Positions 43,764-55,866 are shown, numbered from the stretch's first letter. The stretch is DNA of 64,000 nucleotides from Corbicula japonica (GCA_038501625.1 JAZAYU010000005.1:7874001-7938000), one strand, 5' to 3'. Made by a program: numbers and translations. The notes: generated by a model from the sequence alone, not told the origin.

Positions 43764-44134
43764 TTAACCCTTTACTCTATATAATATATGTATGAGTTTT
43801 AACATGTGTGTGACCAGTGTAGATCCAGATTAACCGACACATCCGTGCCATCTGATCAGGATCAACACTTTCCACCTATAGGCCAGAATAACCTAATGAA
43901 TATAAAAGTAAACAGTGTAGATCCTGATCAGATGGCACGAATGTCATGTAGATACATCCATGCACTCTGACCAGAATCTACATACATGTATACTCTGCTT
44001 TTTTAGACTCATTACGTTACTTCTGAACAGGAAGCCGAGTAGATCCAGATCAGAATGCAAGGATGTACAGGCAGATCTGGATTTACACTGGTTGCACACT
44101 AGATATAAGCTGTATTCATGGAGTAAAGGATAAA
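43764..44134. mobile_element. Two fused GATC-family copies
   Basis: TTAACCCTTTACTCTATATA starts the first. A second copy follows in the same region (CATGTAGATACATCCATG onward) and ends TCATGGAGTAAAGGATAA. Three or more GATC arms are present. Confidence 0.7.
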
Positions 44135-44211
44135 ATGATGCCACCTATGGTAACAATTAAGGTGAACTTTTTGCAGCTCTAATTTTATATTACATGTTAA
44201 CTTTATTATTT

Positions 44212-44361
44212 TTAACCCTTTCCTCCATAAATATGGCTTTACTACATGGGTGAACAGTTTAGATCCAGATCAGCCGGCACATCTGTGCCATCTTAATTCT
44301 TATCTGGAACTACACTGGTTGCACATGTGTAAAAATGCATATTTTTAGAGGAAAGAGTTAA
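44212..44361. mobile_element. GATC-family MITE, internally deleted
   Basis: TTTAACCCTTTCCTCCATAA to TAGAGGAAAGAGTTAA, about 150 bp; arm centres are missing. GAGTTAACTATCCTGCATAA is duplicated just beyond the end. Confidence 0.8.
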
Positions 44362-44869
44362 CTATCCTGCATAAGAGTTAACTATCCTGCATAAAAAGTT
44401 TATCATTTATAGAGATTTCTTCAGTGCCTCAATTGCATCTCATATCATGGATAAAACAAACCTTTATAGAGATTCTCAGAAGTCAAGCTGAACAACCTTT
44501 AATACTAACAACAGGGTAGCTTCTCTAATCACAGTTTGCTTACCATTATCAGAAAGTTGCATGTCCACAGACTTTTCTTGGGGTCATAATCATATTGTTG
44601 AATGTAATTACTACTTATAAAATTGCTTAAACTTATAAATAACACTATTGAAGACATTAAACAAAATTAGCAGACCAAAAACATTGTTATTTTCAAAAAA
44701 GCCTGAAAAACAATACTGATTATGAAAAATATGTAATATTATGAAATTTTATAATTTTTAACAATTTATCATAGAAATATTTCCATTTCATGGTTGAAAA
44801 AAATGTGAAAATTAAAAGAATAATTTACTGTTGTTTTATAATTCACTAAAAGGTATAAAATAAGCCTCA

Positions 44870-45111
44870 TTAACCCTTTCCTCCATATATACTCCTGAAT
44901 GGTAATGGCATACGGTAATTAATCAGCCAGAACATCCAATGCATCTGAATAGGAGCTGGATTATTTGCTTTTTATTAGTTTTTTTTCTGACAAAAAAGCA
45001 AACAGTGCAGATCCTGAAATTGCTGATCAGATGTCACAGATGTGCTGGCTGATCCGTATTAACACTGGTTGCACTAGCTCATAAAGGCATATATATGGAG
45101 TAAAGGGTTAA
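44870..45111. mobile_element. GATC-family MITE, diverged
   Basis: TTAACCCTTTCCTCCATATA to TATGGAGTAAAGGGTTAAA. It ends about 200 bp beyond the SOCS stop codon. Confidence 0.82.
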
Positions 45112-45315
45112 AAGGATAATCTTAACAACAGATTATCTACTGTTATGTTATAATTCAGTGAAGCCTCATTACATGATTAAATAATGTCTAAAGACTGCAA
45201 CAAGTTCCCATTAACAATGACGGAGAAAACATTGACAGATAAACCTGTACATCATTCCCTGATGACACTAGAATTTAGAAACACTTGAAATGCAGGACAT
45301 TTTAAATTGGTGATT

Positions 45316-46581
45316 TCAATATTGATTTTCTCCAATCCATCCCTTCAGTTTCTTTGGCAAAGGCAACTCTTGGATGTGATCATATCTTGTGTACTGTCTA
45401 ATGACAAAACGGCACATGTACTGTAGTGATCGAACTTGTGTAAACCTTGACACAGGCTTTGTTAGTCTCACTGGGTAAATTGGTGGGCTTGGAGAACCTC
45501 TTCTTGAATAGCTACATATACCAGTCTGTGGATCATTCATTGAATTTTCAATCAGATCTACGATTGATGGATAACCCTCAGTATCAGGTTGTGCATCAAA
45601 GATAAACTTTCCGTTGCAATGTTCAATTCTTGTATGTAGAGTTCTCCCGTAAGATCGGAAACTGAGACTTAATAAATAGCGTTCGTCTGAACTGTCTCTC
45701 ACCAAGAAAGCACCATCCGGTTGCCCATTTAGTTTACGCTCTGCTTCGCGTCTAGTGATTGGGCCCCAATACCAACCAAAATTGGAAAGTCTGAATAATT
45801 CATGGGTAAGACTCCACGTCTTTGGAACTTCATTTAATATGGCACCATGTGGAAAAACATTTTTGTATTCATGTATATGAATTCCTATACTAGATCCTGG
45901 ATTCACTCCGTTGGAATGGCACATGGCCACAATTTCGAAGTGACCAGACGTGTCTCGCGGCGAATTGTTACTAATTTTTCCGCAATCTCTACAACTTAAA
46001 TGAGAGTTACGGCTCATTACACAAGGACATGTTGTTTCAGAGTTGAAAGCTGAAATGTCTTTTGATTTACAACTTGGCTTTTCTTTCATAGAAGCACCAT
46101 CTTTTTTATCTTTATTGGACCATATATTGTCATCAAGTTTTCGATGTAAATGACAATTTAAGTCTAGGCTTTCATTACTTTGTGATGAATTTGAGTTGGA
46201 TGGTTTTGAACATAAATTTATACGACATTTTGCTGCCTGTTTTTCCTGTTTACTTGATGACTTCGGTTTCACAGCACTAGTATTTTTTTCAACTTCGCTC
46301 GGTTTATCCGAGTCGATGGATTTTCTATTGAAATTTGCCTGTATTCTTCGCCGCAGCTTGCGAAAAAGCCCCATCTTTTCTTTCTTCTTGATACTAGGTG
46401 ACCCAGAGATATCATCCACTGGTCCTATGGATGAAACTGAGAGTGACTCATTAGTAGTTCTCATGCCAAGCATGCTGATTTGTGTAGTCATATCCAAGTC
46501 ATCATTGACATTTATGATTTCACTGACATGATTAGCACTCGATGATGACAGTTGTGTTGCATTGTTGTCAGTCTTTCTCAT
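45316..46581 (-). CDS. SOCS6: Suppressor of cytokine signalling, SOCS6/7 type
   Basis: An intronless 421-residue frame. SOCS6/7 proteins bind phosphotyrosine on receptors or insulin-receptor substrates and recruit an elongin B/C-Cullin 5 ubiquitin ligase. The N-terminal ~250 residues are Ser-rich with a basic stretch (KKKEKMGLFRKLRRRIQANF, 66-85) and Cys-rich CPCVMSRNSHLSCRDCG. The SH2 domain spans about 270-372 (WYWGPITRREAERKL, FLVRDSS with binding Arg295, LSLSFRSYGRTLHTRIEH). The SOCS box spans about 377-416 with a BC box (SLQYMCRFVI) and a Cul5 motif LPLP (406-409). SH2 and box are very close to vertebrate SOCS6. It is shorter than human SOCS6 (about 535 residues) owing to a reduced N-terminus. 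A promoter-like region lies directly upstream. Confidence 0.95.
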   Translation of the reverse strand: MRKTDNNATQLSSSSANHVSEIINVNDDLDMTTQISMLGMRTTNESLSVSSIGPVDDISGSPSIKKKEKMGLFRKLRRRIQANFNRKSIDSDKPSEVEKNTSAVKPKSSSKQEKQAAKCRINLCSKPSNSNSSQSNESLDLNCHLHRKLDDNIWSNKDKKDGASMKEKPSCKSKDISAFNSETTCPCVMSRNSHLSCRDCGKISNNSPRDTSGHFEIVAMCHSNGVNPGSSIGIHIHEYKNVFPHGAILNEVPKTWSLTHELFRLSNFGWYWGPITRREAERKLNGQPDGAFLVRDSSDERYLLSLSFRSYGRTLHTRIEHCNGKFIFDAQPDTEGYPSIVDLIENSMNDPQTGICSYSRRGSPSPPIYPVRLTKPVSRFTQVRSLQYMCRFVIRQYTRYDHIQELPLPKKLKGWIGENQY

Positions 46582-46589
46582 CGCTTAAT

Positions 46590-46760
46590 AAACACTATTT
46601 TAGGTCACGGAGGCATGATTTATATCAACAAACACTTGTAAAGTTACTTTTTTGTTTTCGTTTAGGTGTGCGCATGCGTAATTGGTTGACAGCTCTTCCG
46701 GTAAATTTTTCATTCTGCAGACGATTGGTCAAAATAAAACTTTGCTTTAAATGGAATATT
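46590..46760 (-). promoter_or_regulatory. Probable SOCS promoter region
   Basis: Within 180 bp of the start codon are an NRF1-like palindrome (TGCGCATGCGTA, 46669-46680), an ETS-like CTTCCGG (46695) and two CCAAT boxes on the coding strand (ATTGG at 46681 and 46724 on +). No TATA box was noted. Confidence 0.5.
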
Positions 46761-48043
46761 AGTGCCATTTGTCACAATATTCATTCGGATTTTATCTCGC
46801 TACTTAATAATTTCTTTTGAGAAAAGAATAAGAAATATTTTACTACATTCTAACATCCGAGACATTTATAATATGCGTCCCTTAATCGACTGGTATATAG
46901 ACTGCTCCGCTGCATTTGGTTCCTAACTATTTAGAATAAGCATATACATCAAATATGGCAGAGTCTTACAGTTTCAGCAAATCTTGAAGAAAACATATTT
47001 GAATGAAACGGTGTCTTTGTCTTTTTATAAAAAAAAGTTTTGTTTTTTTACTTCCTTCGTTAAAATAAGAGCCGTGAAAAGATTCTGATTAAGGCACAAA
47101 TAATGCAAAATTTTAAACAATTAAGAGATAAGTGAAAATAGGGACAATGCTAGGTTTATTTACTGTACGATTAAAAAGTGTGGGGAGAAGGAGGAGGATG
47201 AGAATAAGAAGAAATGTGATCTGTAACCCAGACCGGGAATCCCGGTGCGCAATTCACCCAATGTTATATAGTATTATGCAGTATTGTTGTTGTTCATTCT
47301 TTCCCGTAAAGACACAGAATTGACAGAAATTAAAGATCTACCAGAGAAAGTTGGAAGCAGTTATAAGTAATGTCACAGTGGCTTTAAATTTTGTCAAAAC
47401 TATGACAGAAACTTGCAGAAGACCACACTTTTATTGAAACCTGGTTATTGCTCCACGAATTAGAGGGGTTCACATATACAAGCTGTCTATAATAAAGTGA
47501 TTTTATGAACTGTTTTATATAGCTGCATAATAAATTAAAATTTTGCTTATAAGCCAAATGTATCTGTACACTCTGTATTGATGTTCGGTCTACGTTTTGA
47601 ATAATTCTTCCAGTCTAAGATGTATTATATGTGCATTGCTGTGGAATAACTATATATGGATACGAGCTTTTTAATGTACACGAAGGAGCTATAATTTCCC
47701 ACTTTTACACACTAATTATATTGTATAAAATAGTTCTTAAAAAAACTTACAGACCGCCTATAATTGAGAGGTCAATACTATTTGGTAGACCTGGCCATCT
47801 TCTGTTCGTAATAAAATGAAAGGAATCGAACTCACCGTTAAATTTATACTTTAATTATAATATTACTAACAAAGCTACACCATTCATGTTAATGTCTGAA
47901 TAAAGAAGATAGGATAATCAAGAAACGAGAACAAACAAACGTAGCTTAACAAATGAAAATGTAAAACATAACGAAAATACAAATCCACTTCTCATAGTAC
48001 GCCAGAGAAAAGAGAATATACAGATCCAATGACACAAACAGAA
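46761..48043. other. Intergenic, no gene seen
   Basis: AT-rich sequence upstream of SOCS with poly-T patches and a short Arg-rich plus-strand open frame (47132-47323) that has no recognisable family. Confidence 0.5.
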
Positions 48044-48194
48044 CTGGGCCCAAGATCATAAAACTAAATCTGGAGACCAGTCTCAAACTCAAGCTTCTGA
48101 TTGGCTGAAATGATGACTGGTCGCCATTTCAGCCAATCAGATGCTTGAGATTTGAGACTGGTCTACAATCTTAGTTTTATGATCTTGGGCCCAG
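48044..48194. mobile_element. Palindromic MITE, longest copy
   Basis: Symmetry extends to CTGGGCCCAAGATCATAAAA and its complement, showing the full terminus of the family. Confidence 0.9.
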
Positions 48195-48464
48195 GTCCTA
48201 TTAAGGTTTCTGCCTTACAAATGTTTCTAATACCATCAGAGTTGTTCTGTACACTTAAATAACAGTTTATTAGGTGGTCCCATACCGGTATATCATCGTC
48301 AAAGTCGTCAGTTTCTATTGTTGTTTTTCCTTTTTTGTTTGCTTCTGCTACTGTTGTTGCTGCTGCTATTGTATTGTCGTTGTAGATTTTTTTCGTGAGG
48401 GTAGGGGGAGTGGGAGAGTGCGGTGCGTCGGTATTAGCCGGTCATTGCTATTTGTTACTAGTAT

Positions 48465-48635
48465 AAATGGAAAACATTTCCGTCTTTCGTAATACGTAAA
48501 GACATGTAAATGGAAAACATTTCCGTCTTTCGTAATACAAAAAGACATGTTAATGGAAAACATTTCCGTCTTTCGTAATACAAACAGACGTGTAAATGGA
48601 AAACATTTCCGTCTTTCGTAATACAAATAGACGTT
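48465..48635. repeat. 43-bp minisatellite, 4 copies
   Basis: AAATGGAAAACATTTCCGTC recurs every 43 bp from 48465, about 48508, 48551 and 48594. Each unit contains the palindrome GGAAAACATTTCC. Minus-strand open frames across it spell the same peptide in rotating frames because 43 is not a multiple of 3. Confidence 0.93.
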
Positions 48636-49454
48636 GTTTCGACGGCTACGAGACATGGGACCACCCGACATACTGTACTACACAACAGTCAAATAAATGC
48701 ACATACCTTTGAACTTCGCAAGCTAAGCTGATTTTCAACATAACTTGAATGACTCCATGATTTGCGTAAATTCCTGTCAACAACCAAAGATCAATTGTTA
48801 ACGTATAAATAGTGGTAAATAACCGTTATCCATAACTCCACGAGTAGAGTTTCTACAAATATAAGAAAGTGCACGAGAAAAGCGTGCACATTAGACCCGA
48901 TTGTCAAAACATCGAACTGTGAAATGATGCAGTTTGAAAAACAAGTCTGCAAAAATAAGAATAGTCAAATTTTAACTGGAATTCAAATGTCTTGTGAAAA
49001 AACAATTGTAAACCTCTAAATAAGTTAAATAATTGAAAAGGTGTTATTATTTATGTGATCATGATTTATGAAATAAATACGCATTTTGAAGTCCAAAGCG
49101 CCCAGAATATAAGTCTACATGTATTTTGCTTTTCCTTAGCTTTCATTATTTGTAGATCTACTCAGCTCCCAAAGCTTGGTGAAAGCAAGACATGTTATTT
49201 TTTTCCGCTTTGTAGCCAATCGGTGTATCAAGATTCCAAGTACATCTCGGTAATCCATCAAACACCAGACCCTTGGATTTCTTGCTAAATGCAACTCTTT
49301 CAGTTTTGCGAGATTTCCAGACATTTTGGTGAATATATCAGTTATGCTTTTATTAAGCCTTAATTGAAATATTATCTTAGAATGACCTCCCGGAAATTGT
49401 TGGAAATTCTTAAAGATAACTCTTCAACCATTGACTTTTATATACTATGATGTA
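48636..49454. other. Intergenic with one weak open frame
   Basis: A minus-strand frame (49136-49324) begins MSGNLAKLKELHLARNPRVW, which fits a single leucine-rich-repeat consensus, but it is only 62 codons and isolated. Otherwise AT-rich. Confidence 0.35.
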
Positions 49455-49672
49455 GGTACGGCTTTTATCCAATGTGCGACAAGTGTATGTACGCCCCAGA
49501 GCAGTCTGATCAGAATCTACACTTTACGCTTATAGGTTCATAGGGTTATTTCAAACTAGGCGGCAAACAGTGCTGATCTTGATCGGATTGCACGAATGTG
49601 CTTATCAAGATCTGGATCTAAACTAGTCGCACATGTGGCATAAGTCGTATCCCTTGGTGTCATCGCTTTAAG
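49455..49672. mobile_element. GATC-family MITE, diverged
   Basis: Retains CAGTCTGATCAGAATCTACA, TGATCTTGATCGG, AGATCTGGATCTAAAC and the TTCATAGGGTTATTTC middle. Confidence 0.6.
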
Positions 49673-50114
49673 AGAGCACTTGAACACATTTACCATTTTC
49701 GTAATTCGTACAAAATCTAATAACATTTCGAGTTAATTGACGAAGCCGACATATTGTTTTACTTTGTATTTTCTTGTATCTCGACTACCAGTTATATAAA
49801 CTCAGCAGTAAACTTGCTGGAAATTTCAGAGTTTGAGTACTCAACTTTCCGTTAGAACAAGTATAGCGGCCGTTTTCCAGAGTTCTTCCAACCTAACATA
49901 ACAGTTCCAAGAACATATTCGCACGACTTAGAATAATTGTTACGGAAAACTTGTTAAGGAAAATGTTAAACCAAAGACCAATATTTTATTTAGGTCTTTG
50001 TTCAAGCTGTAGGATGTATTTTTATGAAATTCTGTGCAGTTCACAGTACTTATCAATTCTCTGTTTGCAGGTCGTAACTGTTAAGGGAAGTAACCGCTGC
50101 AACATTTTTACAAC

Positions 50115-50175
50115 ACTCCAACGTAGTGGTCTCCCTTTGGTACTTACAAAACTCCAACGTAGTGGTCTCCCTTTG
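50115..50175. repeat. 36-bp direct repeat, 2 copies
   Basis: ACTCCAACGTAGTGGTCTCC occurs at 50115 and 50151. Confidence 0.85.
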
Positions 50176-50639
50176 ATTTCTGGGAAGATCTATTGACAAA
50201 ACATTGTAATTACATTGTATATCCAAAGAATTTTTAACATGAAAAACTTGAATTGAAAACCCCAACTATGAAGGTGTCTCCCACAGCAAAATGTTGAATT
50301 TTTTTCTTAAAATAGTATGCCAGGTAATGGTGGAACTGATGGATGCTCACTGGTTATTGCAGGGACACAGGAAGGTGCTTATATATAAGTAGCTAAATTA
50401 TACGGCACTTGTTGCCCAGTTTATATTATGTGCATATCCACCAATAAGTTCAGCTTCTTATATTTGTTGGTGTTAAAATAGTTCTGATAGGAATGGTACT
50501 ACAACAATGAACATACAGTATGAGCATGACCGTTCCATAACTGCAGGAACAACATGATTATATAAGTGAAGCTCCACAAAAGTTCAGTTGAATTATAACT
50601 GGAAGTTGCTTAGAAATATTGCTAACAATTATGGTGCTA

Positions 50640-51720
50640 TCTTATACTGAAAAGAAATTCAAAGGGCCATTTTTCTGCCAAAAATCATTAAGCAAAAACA
50701 TGTTGAAAATGTGAAAAATCATGGTAATCTTGCTTCCAATTAGGTATCACTGAATTTAAAGTTTGTTGCTGAAAAACAGCCCAGATACAAAAGGTCATAT
50801 ATCACACTATAGAATAATTTGAAGGGCCATAACTCTGTGAAAATCACTCAGCTAAACCATGCTGATATTATAAACAACTCATTTATTAGTAAAATCTCCC
50901 TATGAATTGTCATTAATTTAAACAGGTGGTTTATGAGAAATAGCCTGACTTTGAATGTTTCTATATCATACACATGATACTATAGAAAAATAAAATATGC
51001 TGGTCTCTTCATATTAGTGAATCCTCATATATAATGTTACAGAATTGAAGCAAGTGGTTACCAAGAAACAGCCTGACACAAATGGTCCTATATAACTACA
51101 TCAGTATTTCAAAGGGCTATAACTCTGTTGAAAATCATTCGTTGGAATGTTTGGAATGCACATCTACTCCTGTTAGTGAACCTCTCTGTAAAGTGTCATT
51201 TATTTCAAACAGCAGGTTGTGAAGAAATAGCCTGGAAAAGAATGGTCCTATACCATGCTATATAGAAATTGAGGGCAGTAATTCTGTGAATAATCAGTCA
51301 GGCAAAACGTGCTGATGGGTATCACCTCTTGTTAATAATGCTTCCAATAAAGTGTCAGTAAATTCCAAATGTTGGTTGCTGAGGAATTGACAAGATATGA
51401 ATGGTCCTATATAAATAAAACAGTCATTAACACTGTGAAAAATCATTGAACTTGAATATGCTGGTAATATTCACATCTGCACTTCCTATAATGTGTCATT
51501 GAATTCTTTCTAATGGTTGCCGAGATATAACCCAGATACTGAGATATTCAAAGGCAATTACTTCGTGCAAAATCATTAAAACAAATTGTGTTGACACTAT
51601 GTGCATTTTAGTATTTTAGTGAAGCTTTCCATTTAAGTTTCATTGAATTCAAGCCAGTGGTCAGAAAAAACAGGGCAGAATGAAAGTCATAGCAACAACT
51701 ATATTTTTCCAGCATCATAT
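50640..51720. repeat. Diverged ~175-bp tandem array
   Basis: Phrases such as CAAAGGGCCATAACTCTGTG, AAATCATT, GTGTCATTGAATTC and GGTTGCTGAG return in the same order about six times with heavy divergence. No coding sequence. Confidence 0.6.
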
Positions 51721-52038
51721 AAAGATAAACAACAACTTAGTAATATATACAAATATTTTATTGAAATAACAGGAGATGTTTAACCAGGAATACTGAAGCA
51801 AAACTCCTGGTTAAACTTAACAATCACAGGAATTTTCAGTACATAATTAATTTGTTTATTTCATTTGGAAGGAAAAAAAAAGTGAAAAGAAAAATAACTC
51901 GAACGTAAATATTACATTCTGTGCAACTGATGGACAAAAGAATGATAAGAGTCTTGTTTTTGAAGATTAACTGTATCTTTCCATAAAGCTCATTGTAGTG
52001 TCCTTGAAACAAACACCTTTTACCCTTTAATTCATCTA

Positions 52039-52291
52039 TGGGGCCCGTCACGGGAAAAGGTACCTTTGGACAGTTGACGTCAATCCTTGAAATGACGTCA
52101 TAAAGTTGAGCAGACGACATTGATTATTATGCATGTCGCATTAAAAATATCATTTTATTGTCAAAATGTGTAAGAAAAGCACTTTTTAGTTATGAGAAAT
52201 TTATAACTAGTTGAAAGTTCTTTCTAAATATAGTAACAACTAAAATGTCACAACATATGACCGAAGGTACCTTTTCCCGTGATGCTCCCCA
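52039..52291. mobile_element. ~253-bp MITE carrying TGACGTCA
   Basis: Termini are TGGGGCCCGTCACGGGAAAA plus GGTACCTT, and the complement GGTACCTTTTCCCGTGATGC plus TCCCCA. The interior has TTGACGTCAATCC and the palindrome ATGACGTCAT (52092-52101). Non-coding. Confidence 0.85.
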
Positions 52292-52295
52292 TATA

Positions 52296-52512
52296 AGGTT
52301 TTTATCACATTTGCAACCAGTGTAGATCCAGACCAGCTTACATATCTGTGCCAACTGATCGGGATCTACTCCATTCGCGTCTTGGTCAGAAATAACCTAA
52401 TGAATCAAAAATGGAATAGAGTAGATTGTGGTCAGATTGCACAGATGTGCTGTCAGATCTGGATCTACACTGTTTGCCATGATAACAGCCATATCCCAAG
52501 GAGAAAAGGGTT
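52296..52512. mobile_element. GATC-family MITE
   Basis: Abuts the preceding MITE. Arms GTGTAGATCCAGACCAGC and CAGATCTGGATCTACAC; ends GGAGAAAAGGGTT. Confidence 0.78.
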
Positions 52513-52960
52513 CATGTATAGTAACCATAATGGAACACACATGTTCTTATAAAGTTTTTATAGAGCTATACAGGTATATAATTTCATTAAGTATACAGTG
52601 ATGTCGAAAACATAACTTAAAATTTCTTATTTACTGTAGTTTAAGTGCAAACTTTAAACAGTGTTTATTCATTATGTTCAAGAAAAGATCTGATTATTAT
52701 TTATTTATTATGCAATTTGTTCATTTTGTTTGTATTATTTATTTATTTAAAATAAATGATTTTTATCAGGTTTGTATATGTACAAAAATGCCTTACCCAC
52801 TTCCATTTTTTTTTAATTTCAAAAAAGACACAGCAGTCTTTTGTTCATCTTTAAAGTAAATGTGTTGGGTTTAAAGCAACAACAAGTGTGTTTTATCACC
52901 AAGAATAATAGAGTTTACCTGTCTGAAACATTGGTTGTGAGTTCAGTGGTCAGAGAGGCA

Positions 52961-53106
52961 GGGCCCAAGATCATAAAACTTAAGCTGGAGACCAATCTCA
53001 AATCTCAAGCATCTGATTGGCTGAAATGGCGACTGGTCGCCATTTCAGCCAATCAGATGCTTGAGATTTGAGATAGGTCACCAAACTTAGTTTTATGATC
53101 TTGGGC
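52961..53106. mobile_element. Palindromic MITE
   Basis: GGGCCCAAGATCATAAAACT to TTTTATGATCTTGGGC with an almost perfect centre. Confidence 0.9.
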
Positions 53107-53164
53107 TCTAGTTTACAAGTGTAATAGTCGGATAGTTTGCTAATAATCATGCTGACTGATTAAC

Positions 53165-53625
53165 GATGGAGAGCACTAACGATACGATGGACTAGTTGAT
53201 TGACTGACAAGGGAATGGCAGTCTCAAGAGATGGGATTCTGAGACTGGTAGTCATGAAAGTGAAACAGACTGGTTGTCAAGGTAATGCAACATACTGATT
53301 GTCATGGGAGTGCAGCAGTCTGAAAGACTGGTAGTCATGGAAGTCAAAATACTGGTTATCATGGTAATGCAACATACTGGTTATCATGGGAGTGTAGCTG
53401 TCTGACAGACAGGTAGTCATTAAAGTGCAACAGACTGGTTGTCATGGTAATGCAACATACTGATTGTCATGGGAGTGCAGCAGTCTGACGTACTGGTAGT
53501 CATGGAAGTGAAACAGACTAGTAGTCAAGGAAGTGAAACAGACTGGTTGTCATGGAAGTGCAACATGCTACTGGTCATGGGAGTGCAGTGATAGACTGGT
53601 TGACATGGTAGTGCAGCAGTCTGAC
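53165..53625. repeat. Imperfect minisatellite (CTGGTTGTCATGG)
   Basis: About fifteen variants of GACTGGTAGTCATGGAAGTG and ACTGGTTGTCATGGTAATGC are strung together with unit lengths near 27-33 bp and higher-order alternation. Confidence 0.75.
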
Positions 53626-53963
53626 AGAACAAAAAAGTTTGGCCATTTCAGACTCATCTGACATCACATCAGAATATCACAAATAAAAAACAAGTTACCC
53701 TGTATTGATGAACAGTTTGCGGAGTAAATCAGATAAGCTGAACATTGGTAACTGTCCTTACCGATACTTTTGAAACAAACACTCAGAGGGTTTGCAAGAT
53801 TATTTTCAATACAGTAATAATTTATGACTAAACTTGACATCCCTGTGCACCTAAATTGCACTCTGTTTGGATATGCCCTCCTGATGCACATGGTGATTTA
53901 TGAACTCTAGGTGCACTTTTGGTTTGCTTACATTTTATCTAGGTCATAGTTGGCCTGACTGTA

Positions 53964-54206
53964 ATTAAAGCTTTCCTCCATAGATACGCATTTTTACGCA
54001 TGTGCAACCAGTGTAGATCTAGAACAGCCCGCACATCCCTGCCGTCTGATCAGGATCTGCACTGGTCGCATTTTGGTCAGAAATAACCTAATGAATCAAA
54101 ATGTGAACAGTTTAGATCCTGATCAGACGGCAAGGATGTGCCGGCTGATCTGGATCTAAACTGTTCCCCCAAGCAATAAGGGTGTATCTATGGAGGAAAG
54201 TGTTAA
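53964..54206. mobile_element. GATC-family MITE
   Basis: TTAAAGCTTTCCTCCATAGA to TATGGAGGAAAGTGTTAAG; both arms and the middle are intact. Confidence 0.88.
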
Positions 54207-54981
54207 GTCAATTAACACTTGTGATAAGAAACAGTCACACCTGTCTTCAAAGACAACTCTGGAAAACCCCAGAACAGTGGTATTTGAAGGCAGGTGGACC
54301 TTGTTAGCAGGTGAATGTTTTTTATGCCATTCAATCTCATAAAATGAGATCTTTACCCACAGGTGGTCTTTTTTCCACAGGTGGTCTAAAGCACAGGTAT
54401 GTCTGTATTTGCAGACTATGCTGAGACAACTTATATCGTAAACCTGCTGGTACAATCGGTCAGAAAATACAAAATAAATATGTAAAAACATACAGCTCAT
54501 AGTTAACAAAATCCATTTCAATTCAAAACCTCTAAAAGGTGCATCTAAAGAAAATCTAACAATTCACATCTTACTTTTCGACAACTGTTGGATAGGAAAA
54601 GAGGCCTTGCAACTTTTTCATATGACATTTCTAAGAAAAGTGCCACATGTGAATTTTCAATTTTTAACCACTCAGAGGCCTGTATATTTATTTATACAAG
54701 CTTGAAGATGGGTAAGCATTAAATTAATTGTGTATATACACTTAAAACACAAAAAATAGAATAGCACAAAAGAAATTCAACAACTTTAAGAATGGTTAAC
54801 AATTTTGTACATATCACATATTCTACTGGCCTATCAAACAATAACATACAATGTAAACTTTGTAAAGTGTCTTTTTTTGTGTATTTACAGCAGTAAAAAC
54901 ACTAGAATATGCCTGCAATTAAGAAATCTTTCTATAAAACACATTTTCTCTCCTTCAAATGACATCACAAAGATAAGCAGT

Positions 54982-55129
54982 GCCCAAGGTTATAAAACTG
55001 AGCATGGAAACCAGTCTCAAATCTCAAGCATCTGATTGGCTGAAATGGCGACCAGTCGCCATTTCAGCCAATCAGATGCTTGAGATTTGAGACTGGTTTC
55101 CAAACTCAGTTTTATAACCTTCAGCCCAG
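54982..55129. mobile_element. Palindromic MITE
   Basis: GCCCAAGGTTATAAAACTGA to AACTCAGTTTTATAACCTTC. GCAGT lies on both sides and may be the target duplication. Confidence 0.88.
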
Positions 55130-55640
55130 GCAGTATTGCTTATTATGCACTTAGCAGTAAACAATAAAAACTTACAGCAATGTATAAATATGTAACATTA
55201 GACAATCCCAGAAATCGATAACGCCCGAATAACTTCCCCTGAATACTCTCCGTTTAGGCCATTACGGTACTGAAGATTACTTCCAAACAAACCAGAAGTG
55301 CTGGTTTATTTTTGATATTGGTCTACTCTTTTAGAATTATATATAAATGAACTCTTACAGAATACTCAATATAAAATTTTTTAACAAATTATTTTTTAAA
55401 AGGCGACAGAATTTACCGGTGGTGTCAGCATTATAGGATCTTAAAGAACCATTGGTTAAAAATGACTGATGGAAACGATTAATGTACAGCATTGGAATAA
55501 AGAAACACAACAACCTATTACTTAAACTGTTTTTTACATGAAATGGAAGTGTTGTGACACACTTTTTTTCAATTTATGTAAAAAAGGATAGAAATTTAAG
55601 TAATGAATTACAAACATTACAATTTTAATAACGGCATAGT

Positions 55641-55866
55641 TTAACTCTACGGGTTTTTATCGCATGAATGAACTAATCCAGACCAGCTAGCATACTTATG
55701 CCGTCTGATCAGGATCTGAACTATTCATGTTTTTATTCATTAGGTTATTTCCAATTAAGAAGGAAACATCGTAGATCCTGATTCAGGCAGCATGGATAAG
55801 CTGGCTGATCTGGATCTACACTATTTGCACATGCAATTAAATCCTTGTGTGTGGATTAATGGGTTA
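55641..55866. mobile_element. GATC-family MITE, diverged
   Basis: TTAACTCTACGGGTTTTTAT to GATTAATGGGTTAA, with CTGATCAGGATCTGAAC and CTGATCTGGATCTACAC. Confidence 0.72.

Noticed and set aside
48366..48685. Minus-strand frames of 75 and 101 codons with RRKCFPF repeats
   Set aside because: They come from the 43-bp minisatellite read in rotating frames.
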